DNA from: SAR86 cluster bacterium
GTDB taxonomy: Bacteria; Pseudomonadota; Gammaproteobacteria; Magnimaribacterales; Magnimaribacteraceae
Length of the DNA stretch: 64,000 bases
Assembly: GCA_029268615.1 (NCBI GenBank)
Contig: JAQWNM010000010.1
Coordinates: 62,001 to 126,000, forward strand
Direction: 5' to 3'
In this document: positions 1 to 8,355 of the stretch, piece after piece
Position numbering within the stretch: position 1 is the stretch's first letter
Layout of the letters: every line of letters starts with the position of its first letter
Notes under the pieces: generated by a model
The model's database searches: none
The model's input: the letters and a program-made list of their open reading frames with translations, nothing else
Told to the model about the DNA's origin: nothing
Program-made: the position numbers and the translations under genes

Positions 1-552
1 TGAAGAGGCCTCAAGAGAAACAATAGAGCAATTATTATCCACCATTAATCCTAAAGTTTGCTGAATAGTTATTGGATCTGGTGTAGTTAGATTAGATATC
101 TCTATTTTTTTTCCATTTATACAACTATTGATAGTACTTATATAACCTGTTTTTAAACTAATTCTTTGAGAGATTTTTGATAATGTCTCCACATAAGTAG
201 TCTTCCCATTTGTACCAGTGGCACAAAAAATATCTAGTTTTTTGGAAGGTTCATCATAAAAAGAAGAAGCAATTAAACCTAAATTTTGTCGTAGTTTTGG
301 ATGATAAAATACTTTTGAATTTCTAATATTTTCTTTTTGATCTGTAAAAACTAATTTAGCTCCATTTGTAATTGCTTCATTAATATATTTATTTCCATCT
401 TGCGAACTGCCTTTTAAAGCAAAAAATATATCTCCTTTCTTTACTCTTCTGCTATCTAAGGAAAGTCCTGTTATTATTTTTTTATTCATACCCTCAGGTA
501 AAGATACACCTTTCATAAAATCATTTAATTTTTTTGAATTTTTTGATGTCAC
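1..552 (-). CDS. murE: UDP-N-acetylmuramyl-tripeptide synthetase MurE (N-terminal part, cut by window edge)
   Basis: Adds the third stem-peptide residue (usually meso-diaminopimelate) to UDP-MurNAc-L-Ala-D-Glu in the cytoplasm. About 184 residues are visible. The Mur-ligase ATP loop ATGTNGKTT lies at about residues 111-119, followed by the LTTPDP motif near residue 148 that contacts the substrate in this family. I chose the GTG start at 552: an AGGA sits about 9 bases upstream and the gene then begins 1 base after the ftsI stop; an in-frame ATG at 516 is the alternative. It follows ftsI as in the normal dcw cluster. The C-terminal ligase domain lies outside the window. Confidence 0.9.
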   Translation of the reverse strand, partial: MTSKNSKKLNDFMKGVSLPEGMNKKIITGLSLDSRRVKKGDIFFALKGSSQDGNKYINEAITNGAKLVFTDQKENIRNSKVFYHPKLRQNLGLIASSFYDEPSKKLDIFCATGTNGKTTYVETLSKISQRISLKTGYISTINSCINGKKIEISNLTTPDPITIQQTLGLMVDNNCSIVSLEASS

Positions 553-553
553 G

Positions 554-2209
554 CTAAATTCCTGAGTTAATAGTATGTAACGATTGCTCCATTACTCTAG
601 AAAAAAGAGGTGCGGCAACAGAAGATCCTGAATGGATTTCTCCTTCAAGCCCATGCAAGCTTACAATTGCTACTATTTTAGGTTTTTTAGAAGGGGCAAA
701 GCCAGCAAAGATCGCTGAATATACTTGTTTATTATTCTCTATATTTTCTACAGTACCAGTTTTTCCGGAAACAGAAATTGCTTTAATTCTAGCTCTTTTT
801 GCAGTCCCAAAATTACTATTAACAGCTTGATAAAGTGTTTCATTTATAAAATTTACTGTTTCTTCTGATATAACTCTTTTACTCTCAATAAAATAAGGCA
901 TTTCTTCATTATTTTTAAATAATGTTAGTTCCTTGTAAATGCCATTAGATGCTAATATCGAATAAGCTTGAGCTAAATGTATTGACGTAACAGACATTCC
1001 ATAACCATAACAAGCACTTACTTTGTCTCTTGGGGTCACTGCATCTGTATAAGATAAAAAACCTTCCCTAGTATTAATTAAAATACTAGCGGGATAACTG
1101 CCAATGCCAAATTTACCTAGATATTCATATATAAAACCTTTTTCTACTTTAGAACAGAGCTTAACCATTCCTACATTGCTTGATCTAGCTATAATCTCTG
1201 AAAGAGTAAGCTCCCCATAATCTCTATAATCTTCAGTTCTATACCCTCCAAAATCTATCCAACCTGGAGATGTATCAATAATTTTACTAACATCATAATT
1301 ATTAAAATCTATTACTGCGGCCATGGCTATAGGTTTTATTACTGAACCTGGCTGAAATAAATCAATTGCTGATCTATTTCTTAATAATGAAAAATCAGAT
1401 AACTCTTTTCTATTTGATGGCTCAAAAGAAGGATAATTTGCCATAGCTAATATTTCTGAAGATATTGGGTCTACTAATATAATAGATCCAGATTTTGCTC
1501 CATGATTCAAGACACTAGATCTAAGTTCATTATAAGCAATCGACTGTATCCTGATATCCAAAGTCATATTTATATTCCTGCCTCTTTCAGGTTCTACTCT
1601 AATTCCATAAAGTTTATTACCAACTCTATCTTTAGAACCGTTAAAGCTGCCTGAAGTACTCTTCATATAATTATCAAATAGTTTTTCAGCACCTTGAAGA
1701 CCATTTCTGTCTATATCTGTTATACCAACAGCATGGGCACTAATTTCTCCTTGTGGATAGCTCCTTTTTAAGTCCCTTAATAGTGAAATTCCTTTTATAC
1801 CAAGTCTTTCAATTTCAATCTTTTCTTTTAAAGTAAGATGTCTTTTTACTTGAATAAAACCTTTTTTATTCCTAATTTTATTAGCAAAATTTTTTTCATC
1901 CTCTCTTAAGATGTGTAAAACTGAGCTTATTTTTTTTGGAGTTGGATCAAAATTTTCTAGGTCAACCTGAAGAGTATAGGACTCAACATCTAATGCTAAA
2001 TATTTACCATTTCTATCTAGAATAGACCCTCTAGGTGCATTAATAGAATATTTAGCTGTAATTCTATTTTCTGATGTTCGATCTAAAAAATTTGAATCGT
2101 AAACCTGAACGTATATTAGCCTTATAAACAGCAAAGTTAATAAAGTAATAAAGAATATTCTCAAGGAAAGACTTCTTCCCTCAAAAAGGACAAGTCTATG
2201 TGACGACAT
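554..2209 (-). CDS. ftsI: Peptidoglycan D,D-transpeptidase FtsI (PBP3)
   Basis: Class B penicillin-binding protein that cross-links septal peptidoglycan, anchored in the inner membrane with its catalytic domain in the periplasm. There is a single transmembrane segment at about residues 17-37. The transpeptidase motifs appear in order: SVIK (nucleophile Ser, near residue 290), SSN (near 345) and KTG (near 480). The length of 551 aa is normal. The start lies 8 bases downstream of the ftsZ stop and the gene is followed directly by murE. Finding ftsI after ftsZ, rather than directly after ftsL, is unusual for the dcw cluster. Confidence 0.95.
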   Translation of the reverse strand: MSSHRLVLFEGRSLSLRIFFITLLTLLFIRLIYVQVYDSNFLDRTSENRITAKYSINAPRGSILDRNGKYLALDVESYTLQVDLENFDPTPKKISSVLHILREDEKNFANKIRNKKGFIQVKRHLTLKEKIEIERLGIKGISLLRDLKRSYPQGEISAHAVGITDIDRNGLQGAEKLFDNYMKSTSGSFNGSKDRVGNKLYGIRVEPERGRNINMTLDIRIQSIAYNELRSSVLNHGAKSGSIILVDPISSEILAMANYPSFEPSNRKELSDFSLLRNRSAIDLFQPGSVIKPIAMAAVIDFNNYDVSKIIDTSPGWIDFGGYRTEDYRDYGELTLSEIIARSSNVGMVKLCSKVEKGFIYEYLGKFGIGSYPASILINTREGFLSYTDAVTPRDKVSACYGYGMSVTSIHLAQAYSILASNGIYKELTLFKNNEEMPYFIESKRVISEETVNFINETLYQAVNSNFGTAKRARIKAISVSGKTGTVENIENNKQVYSAIFAGFAPSKKPKIVAIVSLHGLEGEIHSGSSVAAPLFSRVMEQSLHTINSGI

Positions 2210-2217
2210 ACTTAATT

Positions 2218-3390
2218 CTAATCTATTTGATTTCTCACAAAAGATGGTATGTCTAATAGATCCTCTTCTGTATTAATATTTTCTTCTTTGTTTATATTCT
2301 GATGGAGTATTTCAGAATTAGAATTATTATCTATTATCTGTTGAGCAGCTGCACTTAAAGGAGGTCGATTTGAGCTATCTATTAAATTTCCTGCACTATG
2401 AATAGGGGAAACTCTTTGCATCTTCTTATTAGAATTCAAACCAGTAGCTACTACAGTAACTGTTAATGTTTCTCCTGCATTTTGATCTATAACTGTTCCT
2501 GGGACAATAAGGGCATCTTCGGAGGCAAAACCTTGGATACAATCTCCAGCAATTTCAAGTTCTTCTAATGTTAAATCAGGACCAGCTGTAATATTTAACA
2601 AAACACCTTTCGCATCCTTTAGATTTATATCTTCTAATAGTTTGGATCCTACTGCTTGCTCAGCAGCTTCCTTTGCTCTATTAGGACCTGAAGAGGAGCC
2701 TGTGCCCATCATTGCAGTTCCTTTTTCAGACATAATTGTTTTAACATCTGCAAAATCAACATTAATCATTCCTGGCTTTATTATAATATCTGAGATACCT
2801 CTAACAGCTCCTCCTAATACATCATTAGCTGCCTGAAAACCTTCTAACATAGTACAACCCTTTCCTAAAACTTCTAATAATTTTTGATTAGGTATAGTTA
2901 TCAATGAATCAACCTCTTCAATCATGGACGTAATGCCTTCTTCAGCAATTTTCATCTTTTTCTTACCTTCTAAACCAAATGGTTTTGTTACAACTGCAAC
3001 TGTTAAAGCTCCTAACTCTTTGGCTACTTGAGCTACGACAGGAGAAGCACCTGTTCCCGTTCCACCTCCCATTCCAGCTGCTATAAACACCATATCTGCA
3101 CCTTTAATTAACTCTCTCAATCTATCTCTGTCTTCTAATGCTGCTAGTCTTCCAACCTCCGGATCAGTACCTGCTCCCATGCCATTTGTGATACTTTCTC
3201 CTAAAATTAGTTTTTGTAATGATGGGTTGTCATCTAAAGCCTGTTTGTCAGTATTTATTGAAATAAAATCAGCTCCCTCTATTCCTTGTTCAACCATTTG
3301 TTTTACTGCATTACCTCCGCCTCCACCTATGCCAAATACTTTTATTTTTGCTTTTCCCAAATTATCATCCAATATTTCCCAGTCACTCAT
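2218..3390 (-). CDS. ftsZ: Cell division GTPase FtsZ
   Basis: Tubulin-like GTPase that polymerises into the cytokinetic ring. The tubulin signature GGGTGTGASP is near residue 108. The C-terminal peptide ending DIPSFVRNQID matches the conserved tail that binds FtsA and ZipA. The length of 390 aa is typical. A strong ribosome binding site (AAAGGAG) precedes the ATG. It lies 18 bases after ftsA, as in the usual ftsQ-ftsA-ftsZ order, but here the trio sits between ftsL and ftsI. Confidence 0.98.
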   Translation of the reverse strand: MSDWEILDDNLGKAKIKVFGIGGGGGNAVKQMVEQGIEGADFISINTDKQALDDNPSLQKLILGESITNGMGAGTDPEVGRLAALEDRDRLRELIKGADMVFIAAGMGGGTGTGASPVVAQVAKELGALTVAVVTKPFGLEGKKKMKIAEEGITSMIEEVDSLITIPNQKLLEVLGKGCTMLEGFQAANDVLGGAVRGISDIIIKPGMINVDFADVKTIMSEKGTAMMGTGSSSGPNRAKEAAEQAVGSKLLEDINLKDAKGVLLNITAGPDLTLEELEIAGDCIQGFASEDALIVPGTVIDQNAGETLTVTVVATGLNSNKKMQRVSPIHSAGNLIDSSNRPPLSAAAQQIIDNNSNSEILHQNINKEENINTEEDLLDIPSFVRNQID

Positions 3391-3408
3391 ATTAATCTCC
3401 TTTTAGAT

Positions 3409-4638
3409 TTAAAGATTTCCACCAAACCAACGTGCTACTCTTGTTATAATATTTTTGTCTCTATTTATGTAATTAAGATGGTCTTCTTTGAGTTGCTTAT
3501 GACCAAATAAAACTAAGCCAACGGATGTTGCATATATTGGATTACTTAAAATCTCAGTAAACCCATCAAAGAGCTGAGGTGAACCAATTCTGACTGGCGC
3601 ATGAAAAACTTCTTCTGCTAACTCTACTGCTCCCTCTATTCTAGATGCTCCTCCTGTAAGTACTAACCCTGCTGGAATTAATTGATCAAAACCACTTAAA
3701 TTTAATTTTTGTTGGACGATACTTAAGATTTCAACATATCTTCTTTCAAGAACATCTGATAAAGCTTGTCTTGATAACTCTCTTTCAGGCCTTCCTCCCA
3801 CACCTGAAACCATCATTACTTCATCAGAACTTGTTAATGAACTTATGGCACAACCATATCTTTGTTTTATCTCTTCTGCTTGTGTTCTAGGAGTTCTTAG
3901 AGCTTCTGCTACATCATTAGTAACATGATCTCCAGCTATAGGAATAACATCAGTATAAGAAATTGATCCTTCAGTAAAAGCTGCTATATCTGTAGTTCCT
4001 CCTCCTATATCTATTAAGCATACTCCTAGATCTCTCTCATCTTCAGTTAAAACTGAGTAACTTGAAGCAAGCTGTTCTAGAACAAACCCTTCAACATTTA
4101 GACCACATGCCTTTACACATTTATAGATATTTTGAGAAGAATTCTCACTACAAGTAACTAAATGAACCTTTGCTTCTAATCGAGCACCTGCCATTCCTAG
4201 GGGTTCCTTTATGCCATTTTGTTTATCTATTATGTAATCTCTAGGCAAAACATGAAGTAACCTTTGATCTGCTGGAATAGCCATAGCCTGTGCGGTCTCA
4301 AGTACCCTGTCTACATCAGTAAATTTGACTTCACCGTCTCTTATAGGCACAACTCCCTCAGAGTTCAATCCTCTGATATGACTACCTGAGATGCCAACAT
4401 AACAAGAGGATATATGACAACCTGACATATTTTCTGCTTCTTGTAGAGACTTCTTGATAGCATGAGTTGTAGATTCAATATCAACAACCACTCCATTTTT
4501 TAAACCTTTAGAGGGATGAGAACCGATTCCTAATATTTGTATAGAATCATCAAGATTTGCTTCAGCTACTATTACAACTATCTTAGAAGTCCCTATATCT
4601 AAGCCTACTAACATTTCTCCTCCAGCTGTTGTACTCAT
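3409..4638 (-). CDS. ftsA: Cell division protein FtsA
   Basis: Actin-like ATPase that tethers FtsZ to the membrane and links it to the septal synthase complex. The N-terminal MLVGLDIGTSK phosphate-binding motif, the internal IDIGGGTTDIA phosphate-2 motif and the LTGGAS adenosine motif are all visible. The C-terminus (IITRVARWFGGNL) resembles the family's amphipathic membrane-targeting helix. A ribosome binding site AGGGAG lies upstream of the ATG. It follows ftsQ and precedes ftsZ; 409 aa is a normal length. Confidence 0.97.
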   Translation of the reverse strand: MSTTAGGEMLVGLDIGTSKIVVIVAEANLDDSIQILGIGSHPSKGLKNGVVVDIESTTHAIKKSLQEAENMSGCHISSCYVGISGSHIRGLNSEGVVPIRDGEVKFTDVDRVLETAQAMAIPADQRLLHVLPRDYIIDKQNGIKEPLGMAGARLEAKVHLVTCSENSSQNIYKCVKACGLNVEGFVLEQLASSYSVLTEDERDLGVCLIDIGGGTTDIAAFTEGSISYTDVIPIAGDHVTNDVAEALRTPRTQAEEIKQRYGCAISSLTSSDEVMMVSGVGGRPERELSRQALSDVLERRYVEILSIVQQKLNLSGFDQLIPAGLVLTGGASRIEGAVELAEEVFHAPVRIGSPQLFDGFTEILSNPIYATSVGLVLFGHKQLKEDHLNYINRDKNIITRVARWFGGNL

Positions 4639-4668
4639 TTTTTCTCCCTTTTTATTTCAAGTTATAGT

Positions 4669-5331
4669 TTATGAAAATAAAACTGCTACACCATTTTTAT
4701 ATCGGAAATCTAACCTCTTAAGGTTCTTCTTATTTCCTGAGGAGAGCTCAAACTGTATTAATTGCTCGAGACGTCTGAGCTGCCCTCGGAATTCATAAAA
4801 ATCAAAGAATATTAAAGTTGAATCACTTGTTAATGCTTTTAAATAACCATTCTCTAAAGAAAGAGTTTCTACTGATTTATTAATTTTCATCAAGACTAAT
4901 TGCAATCTCCTTGAAAAATCTATCAACTTAAATCTTTTACTTTCCTCTCCAAATAACTGCACTAAGTCTAATTCTAAGGAAGTGCGATCAGGTGAGATAA
5001 TTATTCCTGACTGGGTTAAATAACTATCTTTATTCCAATAAGCTGTTGGTTGATATTCTTTTATTTTTACCTCTAGATTTTGCATCCATCTATTCCTAGA
5101 GCTTAAGTTGTTAACCCAAGAAGTAGAAAATAAATTCGTAAAGTTCTCCTGAGTAGAATCTTTAAGATTAATAAAACTTAGGATTTTTTTATCTAGAAAC
5201 TGCTCATCAGAAATTAACGGGTACTTTGAGGTCATCTTAAAGTCTTCTAATTTAAATTGTCCTGACGAAGAGAAACTAGAACAACTTGTAATTATGAATA
5301 GGAATAAAAAAATAATAAAATATTTATTCAT
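4669..5331 (-). CDS. ftsQ: Divisome protein FtsQ, short form with lipoprotein-like signal
   Basis: FtsQ bridges early and late divisome proteins in the periplasm. The identification rests on the POTRA-like start (YPLISDEQFLDKKI), the following WVNNLSSRNRW...LEVKIKEYQPTAYW stretch, and the C-terminal LDFRYKNGVAV, which matches the DLRYxNGxAV end of FtsQ. Its place directly before ftsA agrees. Oddly, the N-terminus lacks the usual cytoplasmic tail: MNK is followed by a short hydrophobic run and ITSC, a valid lipobox with Cys17 followed by Ser. So the protein may be lipid-anchored, or the Cys may simply lie at the end of a short transmembrane helix. Length 220 aa, shorter than typical FtsQ. Confidence 0.8.
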   Translation of the reverse strand: MNKYFIIFLFLFIITSCSSFSSSGQFKLEDFKMTSKYPLISDEQFLDKKILSFINLKDSTQENFTNLFSTSWVNNLSSRNRWMQNLEVKIKEYQPTAYWNKDSYLTQSGIIISPDRTSLELDLVQLFGEESKRFKLIDFSRRLQLVLMKINKSVETLSLENGYLKALTSDSTLIFFDFYEFRGQLRRLEQLIQFELSSGNKKNLKRLDFRYKNGVAVLFS

Positions 5332-5332
5332 C

Positions 5333-5617
5333 TTAATTTTGTATTTTCACCCTTATTATCTTAGACATTCTTGGAATCCTCATTTGCATGCCTTCTCTTG
5401 CAACTTTATTAATGGTATTTTGATTATTTAGATAACCAATCTCTTCTGATAAAAAATTAAACTCACTAATTAATCGCCCTTTCTTTACATTTAATTCCTC
5501 TAAGACTGAAAAATAAGACCTATACTCATAAGTTTGGATGATAACTATCAGACTAGATATAAATACAAAAACACCTGCTAAATAAATAAAAAAATATAAT
5601 TTTATTACATTGGTCAT
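5333..5617 (-). CDS. ftsL: Cell division protein FtsL
   Basis: Small bitopic divisome protein that forms a complex with FtsB and FtsQ and activates septal synthesis. It has 94 residues: a transmembrane segment at about residues 7-28, then a heptad-like periplasmic segment (LEELNVKKGRLISEFNFL) and the IxxVAREGMQMRIP end typical of FtsL. The start codon overlaps the rsmH stop as ATGA, indicating translational coupling. The next gene, one base on, is ftsQ rather than the expected ftsI. Confidence 0.88.
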   Translation of the reverse strand: MTNVIKLYFFIYLAGVFVFISSLIVIIQTYEYRSYFSVLEELNVKKGRLISEFNFLSEEIGYLNNQNTINKVAREGMQMRIPRMSKIIRVKIQN

Positions 5618-6492
5618 GCCAACCTCTCACCGATTCTAAGGATTGCACTCCTTGCTCTAGGATTATTTCTTACCTCTGATCTTTCTGGTTTAAAGGGTTT
5701 TCCTCCTACTAATTTAAATTTAAAAGAAGATCCTTCCCTATCTTTTCCTTGTATAAACCTTTTTGCAATTCTATCTTCCATAGAATGAAAGCTTATAATT
5801 GCAAATCTGCCACCTGGCAACAAAAGTTCAGCTATAGCTTCAAGAACCATCCTTAATTCTTCTATTTCTTTATTTATAAACATTCTAATTGCTCTAAAAG
5901 AATTAGTAGCAGGATGCCTTTTTGATGTCCTAGGGATAATAGATGAAATTAAATCTGCAAGGTCCTTTGTATTCTTAAAGGAATTTCTACTTCTTTCCTT
6001 GCATATAGCTTTAGCTATCTTCCTAGATGCTCTTTCTTCGCCGAGCATCCAAAGAACTTCTTCTATCTCTTTTTGACTTGCAATATTTAACCACTGACTA
6101 GCTGGAATTCCTTCAGAAGGATTCATTCTCATATCTAGAGGTCCATCTTCCTGAAAACTAAACCCTCTTTCTGGGGTATTTAATTGAAAGGATGATATCC
6201 CTAAATCTAATAGCGCTCCATTTAATCTACAAGGCTTTATATGAGAAGTGATCTTACTAAAAGTATCATTAATAACTACTACTCTTGAATCTGATATAGC
6301 TATTTTAGAAGCTAACGATGCCGAATATGGATCTCTATCAATAGCATATAGTCTAGCTTTAGAAGATAAATTATTCAGGATTTCTTTAGAATGTCCACCT
6401 AAACCAAAAGTACAATCAGCATATTTTCCAGATTTATCTACTAATAAATTATTAATTACTTCAGTCACCATAACTGGTTCGTGTAATTTCAT
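5614..6492 (-). CDS. rsmH: 16S rRNA (cytosine-1402-N4)-methyltransferase RsmH
   Basis: S-adenosylmethionine-dependent methyltransferase acting on C1402 of 16S rRNA; RsmI, encoded nearby, modifies the same nucleotide. The sequence opens with HEPVMVTEV, followed by the SAM-binding YADCTFGLGGHS motif; the conserved ISFHSMEDRIAKRF lies near the C-terminus. The length of 292 aa fits. It starts 2 bases after the mraZ stop and ends overlapping ftsL, as in most dcw clusters. Confidence 0.96.
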   Translation of the reverse strand: MKLHEPVMVTEVINNLLVDKSGKYADCTFGLGGHSKEILNNLSSKARLYAIDRDPYSASLASKIAISDSRVVVINDTFSKITSHIKPCRLNGALLDLGISSFQLNTPERGFSFQEDGPLDMRMNPSEGIPASQWLNIASQKEIEEVLWMLGEERASRKIAKAICKERSRNSFKNTKDLADLISSIIPRTSKRHPATNSFRAIRMFINKEIEELRMVLEAIAELLLPGGRFAIISFHSMEDRIAKRFIQGKDREGSSFKFKLVGGKPFKPERSEVRNNPRARSAILRIGERLA

Positions 6493-6494
6493 TA

Positions 6495-6974
6495 TTAAAA
6501 AGGAATTTCCTCTACTGACAACGGCATATCTAATAATAAATCTTCATGTTCTACTTGTAAGCCTTGTTGTTTTTTATTCCAATTATCAACACTCCATAAC
6601 TCAAATTTTGAACCCATCCCTACTAAAGATATCTGTTCTTTACAATTAAGACTTGCGTAATCTCTCAAAAGTTGCGGTATTAGTAAAATCATCCTTTCAG
6701 AGACCTCAAAGTCTGTTACTGATGCATTGCCTAGGATCTTCCATTTAATTGCTCTAGTTTTGTTATTTAAGCCTCCTAAGGCTTCTATTTTTGAAGACAC
6801 ATCTTGCCATGATCTTCCTGGATATATTATTAAAGCAGGGTATTGAGGATCTCTTGTAATTACCAAGCTCCCTTCGCAAGAAGAACGAAGTAAATCTCTG
6901 TATTTTGCTGGGATCACTATCCTCCCTTTTGCATCTAAAGTTAGGGTGTTTGCCCCATAAATTCCTAAAGTCAT
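6495..6974 (-). CDS. mraZ: Transcriptional regulator MraZ
   Basis: AbrB-like DNA-binding repressor of the dcw cluster. Two SpoVT/AbrB-type half-domains are visible: an N-terminal one (LTLDAKGRIVIPAKYR) and a degenerate C-terminal one (VSERMILLIPQLLRDYA). Length 159 aa. It heads the cluster, and three 10-bp-spaced AAGTG repeats lie 60-85 bases upstream of its start, which is where autorepression would act. No strong ribosome binding site precedes the ATG. Confidence 0.95.
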   Translation of the reverse strand: MTLGIYGANTLTLDAKGRIVIPAKYRDLLRSSCEGSLVITRDPQYPALIIYPGRSWQDVSSKIEALGGLNNKTRAIKWKILGNASVTDFEVSERMILLIPQLLRDYASLNCKEQISLVGMGSKFELWSVDNWNKKQQGLQVEHEDLLLDMPLSVEEIPF

Positions 6975-7033
6975 TTATATTTCTAATATCTAAATACATA
7001 AACATCTTTTGATAATGTAATGTAATTTTGTTC

Positions 7034-7058
7034 CACTTATACACACTTCAGTACACTT
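7034..7058 (-). promoter_or_regulatory. Probable MraZ operator: three direct AAGTG repeats
   Basis: On the minus strand, AAGTG occurs three times at exactly 10-bp spacing (plus-strand CACTT at 7034, 7044 and 7054). MraZ proteins bind sets of short G-rich direct repeats with one-turn periodicity upstream of mraZ, so this matches an autoregulatory operator in kind and place. The third repeat overlaps the candidate -10 box. Spacing and position are read directly; binding is inferred. Confidence 0.65.
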
Positions 7059-7084
7059 TATGTAAAAATACTAGTGCTTGTCAA
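7055..7084 (-). promoter_or_regulatory. Candidate sigma-70 promoter of the mraZ/dcw cluster
   Basis: A perfect -35 TTGACA on the minus strand (7084-7079) is followed after 18 bp by TAAAGT (7060-7055), a 4/6 match to the -10 consensus. The start would be near 7048, inside the AAGTG repeat array, about 75 bases upstream of mraZ. A promoter overlapped by an operator fits MraZ autorepression. Confidence 0.5.
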
Positions 7085-7137
7085 CCTTTTGGTTGCACTT
7101 AATAAATAAAAAAAAATGTAAGTTTAAGAAAGTAAGG

Positions 7138-7470
7138 TTGAGTTAGCCGATAAGCCGGGTTCTGTCTTGGATAATCATTCATCTAGATCTCACGTCACCG
7201 TAAGACTCAAGCAACCTACCCAGATTCAATGAGAGCATCATTCTAGAATCTCTATTTGGTCTTGCTCCAAGCGGGGTTTACCTTGCCATCAGATGTTACC
7301 ATCTGTGCGGTGCGCTCTTACCACACCTTTTCACCCTTACCTTTACGGCGGTTTATTTTCTGCTGCACTTTCCGTAGACTTACATCTCCCAGGTGTTACC
7401 TGGCGCTTTGCTCTATGGAGCCCGGACTTTCCTCTCTTAAAAAATAAGAGCGATTACCTAGCTAACTCAA
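7138..7470 (-). ncRNA. rnpB: RNase P RNA (catalytic subunit, type A)
   Basis: Ribozyme that matures the 5' ends of tRNAs together with RnpA. On the minus strand the conserved 5' core AGAGGAAAGTCCGGGCTCC and the box CAGGTAACACCTGG are clear; the 3' end carries CAGAACCCGGCTTATCGGC, the family's conserved 3' element. The 5' TTGAGTTAGC pairs with the 3' GCTAACTCAA to form helix P1 and fixes the ends at about 333 nt. Its place between rsmI and mraZ is the same as in Pseudomonas. Short reading frames inside it are spurious. Confidence 0.97.
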
Positions 7471-7474
7471 TTTC

Positions 7475-7480
7475 ATTATA
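7475..7480 (-). promoter_or_regulatory. -10 box of the rnpB promoter
   Basis: A perfect TATAAT on the minus strand (7480-7475) predicts transcription starting near 7468, which agrees with the 5' end deduced independently from helix P1. The -35 region (around 7498-7503) matches the consensus poorly. Confidence 0.6.
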
Positions 7481-7508
7481 GAACATGTTGAGTTTTTTTA
7501 AGAAGTAT

Positions 7509-8345
7509 TTAAATAAGTTGCTTATATAGTCTATTCTTTTTAATTCTAAGTATTTCGGATGCCAAGCTCAGAGCTTCTTTTTTGGATAATCTTGATGATA
7601 AAATTTCGATAACTCTTAAATCTTCACTACTAAGATCCTTTGTATTTCCATCTATAAATTCAGCCCCTTGCACCAATAATACAAATTCACCCTTTTGACC
7701 ATAATCATCTTGAGATAATAGGTCAATTAATTCTTCAGCAGTCCCTCTATATAAACACTCATGTATTTTTGTTAATTCTCTTCCTAAAACTAAAGACCTT
7801 GTTGAATCAATAAAGTTAATATCTTCTAATAACTTAATTATCCTTAACCCAGACTCAAAAAAGATACTGCTTAAATCATTATGCTTTAAATCTGATAGTA
7901 ACTCCGTCCTTTTCTTACCTTTTCTTGGTACAAATCCTTGAAATATGAATCTATCAGCAGGTAAGCCTGCTACACTTAAAATAGCTGTAATTGAAGATAC
8001 ACCTGGTACAGGGATTACTCTAATACCAAAGTCTAAAGCTGCCTTTATCAGCGTATAACCAGGATCAGAAACACAAGGCGTACCGGCATCAGAAACTAAT
8101 GCTATACTTTTTCCTAGGGTCAAAAATTGTATTAATTTATCTATCTTTTTTGGGCTTGAATGATCATGATAAGAAATTAATTTTGTGCTTATGTTCTTAT
8201 TAGAAAAAAGTTTTTTTGTATTTCTTGTATCTTCTGCAGCGCAAATATCTACACTTCTTAATATGCTGATACCCCTAAGAGTTATATCTTCCAAATTGCC
8301 AATGGGTGTTGCTACTACATATAATGTTCCTAATTCACTTAACAT
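7509..8345 (-). CDS. rsmI: 16S rRNA (cytidine-1402-2'-O)-methyltransferase RsmI
   Basis: Tetrapyrrole-methylase-fold enzyme that 2'-O-methylates C1402 of 16S rRNA, the same residue modified by RsmH. Visible motifs are LYVVATPIGNLEDIT at the N-terminus, EDTRNTKKL, and the GTPCVSDPG loop near residue 90. Length 278 aa. It is divergent from the LpoA-like gene with only 10 bases between start codons, the rsmI/lpoA arrangement known in gammaproteobacteria. Confidence 0.96.
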   Translation of the reverse strand: MLSELGTLYVVATPIGNLEDITLRGISILRSVDICAAEDTRNTKKLFSNKNISTKLISYHDHSSPKKIDKLIQFLTLGKSIALVSDAGTPCVSDPGYTLIKAALDFGIRVIPVPGVSSITAILSVAGLPADRFIFQGFVPRKGKKRTELLSDLKHNDLSSIFFESGLRIIKLLEDINFIDSTRSLVLGRELTKIHECLYRGTAEELIDLLSQDDYGQKGEFVLLVQGAEFIDGNTKDLSSEDLRVIEILSSRLSKKEALSLASEILRIKKNRLYKQLI

Positions 8346-8355
8346 ATAAAATATC

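Noticed and set aside
6763-7044. A 93-codon minus-strand frame overlapping the mraZ start
   Set aside because: It is a shifted frame of mraZ running into the operator region; no coding pattern.
7256-7481. Two short plus-strand reading frames of about 62 codons
   Set aside because: They lie wholly inside the RNase P RNA gene on the opposite strand and have no protein-like pattern.
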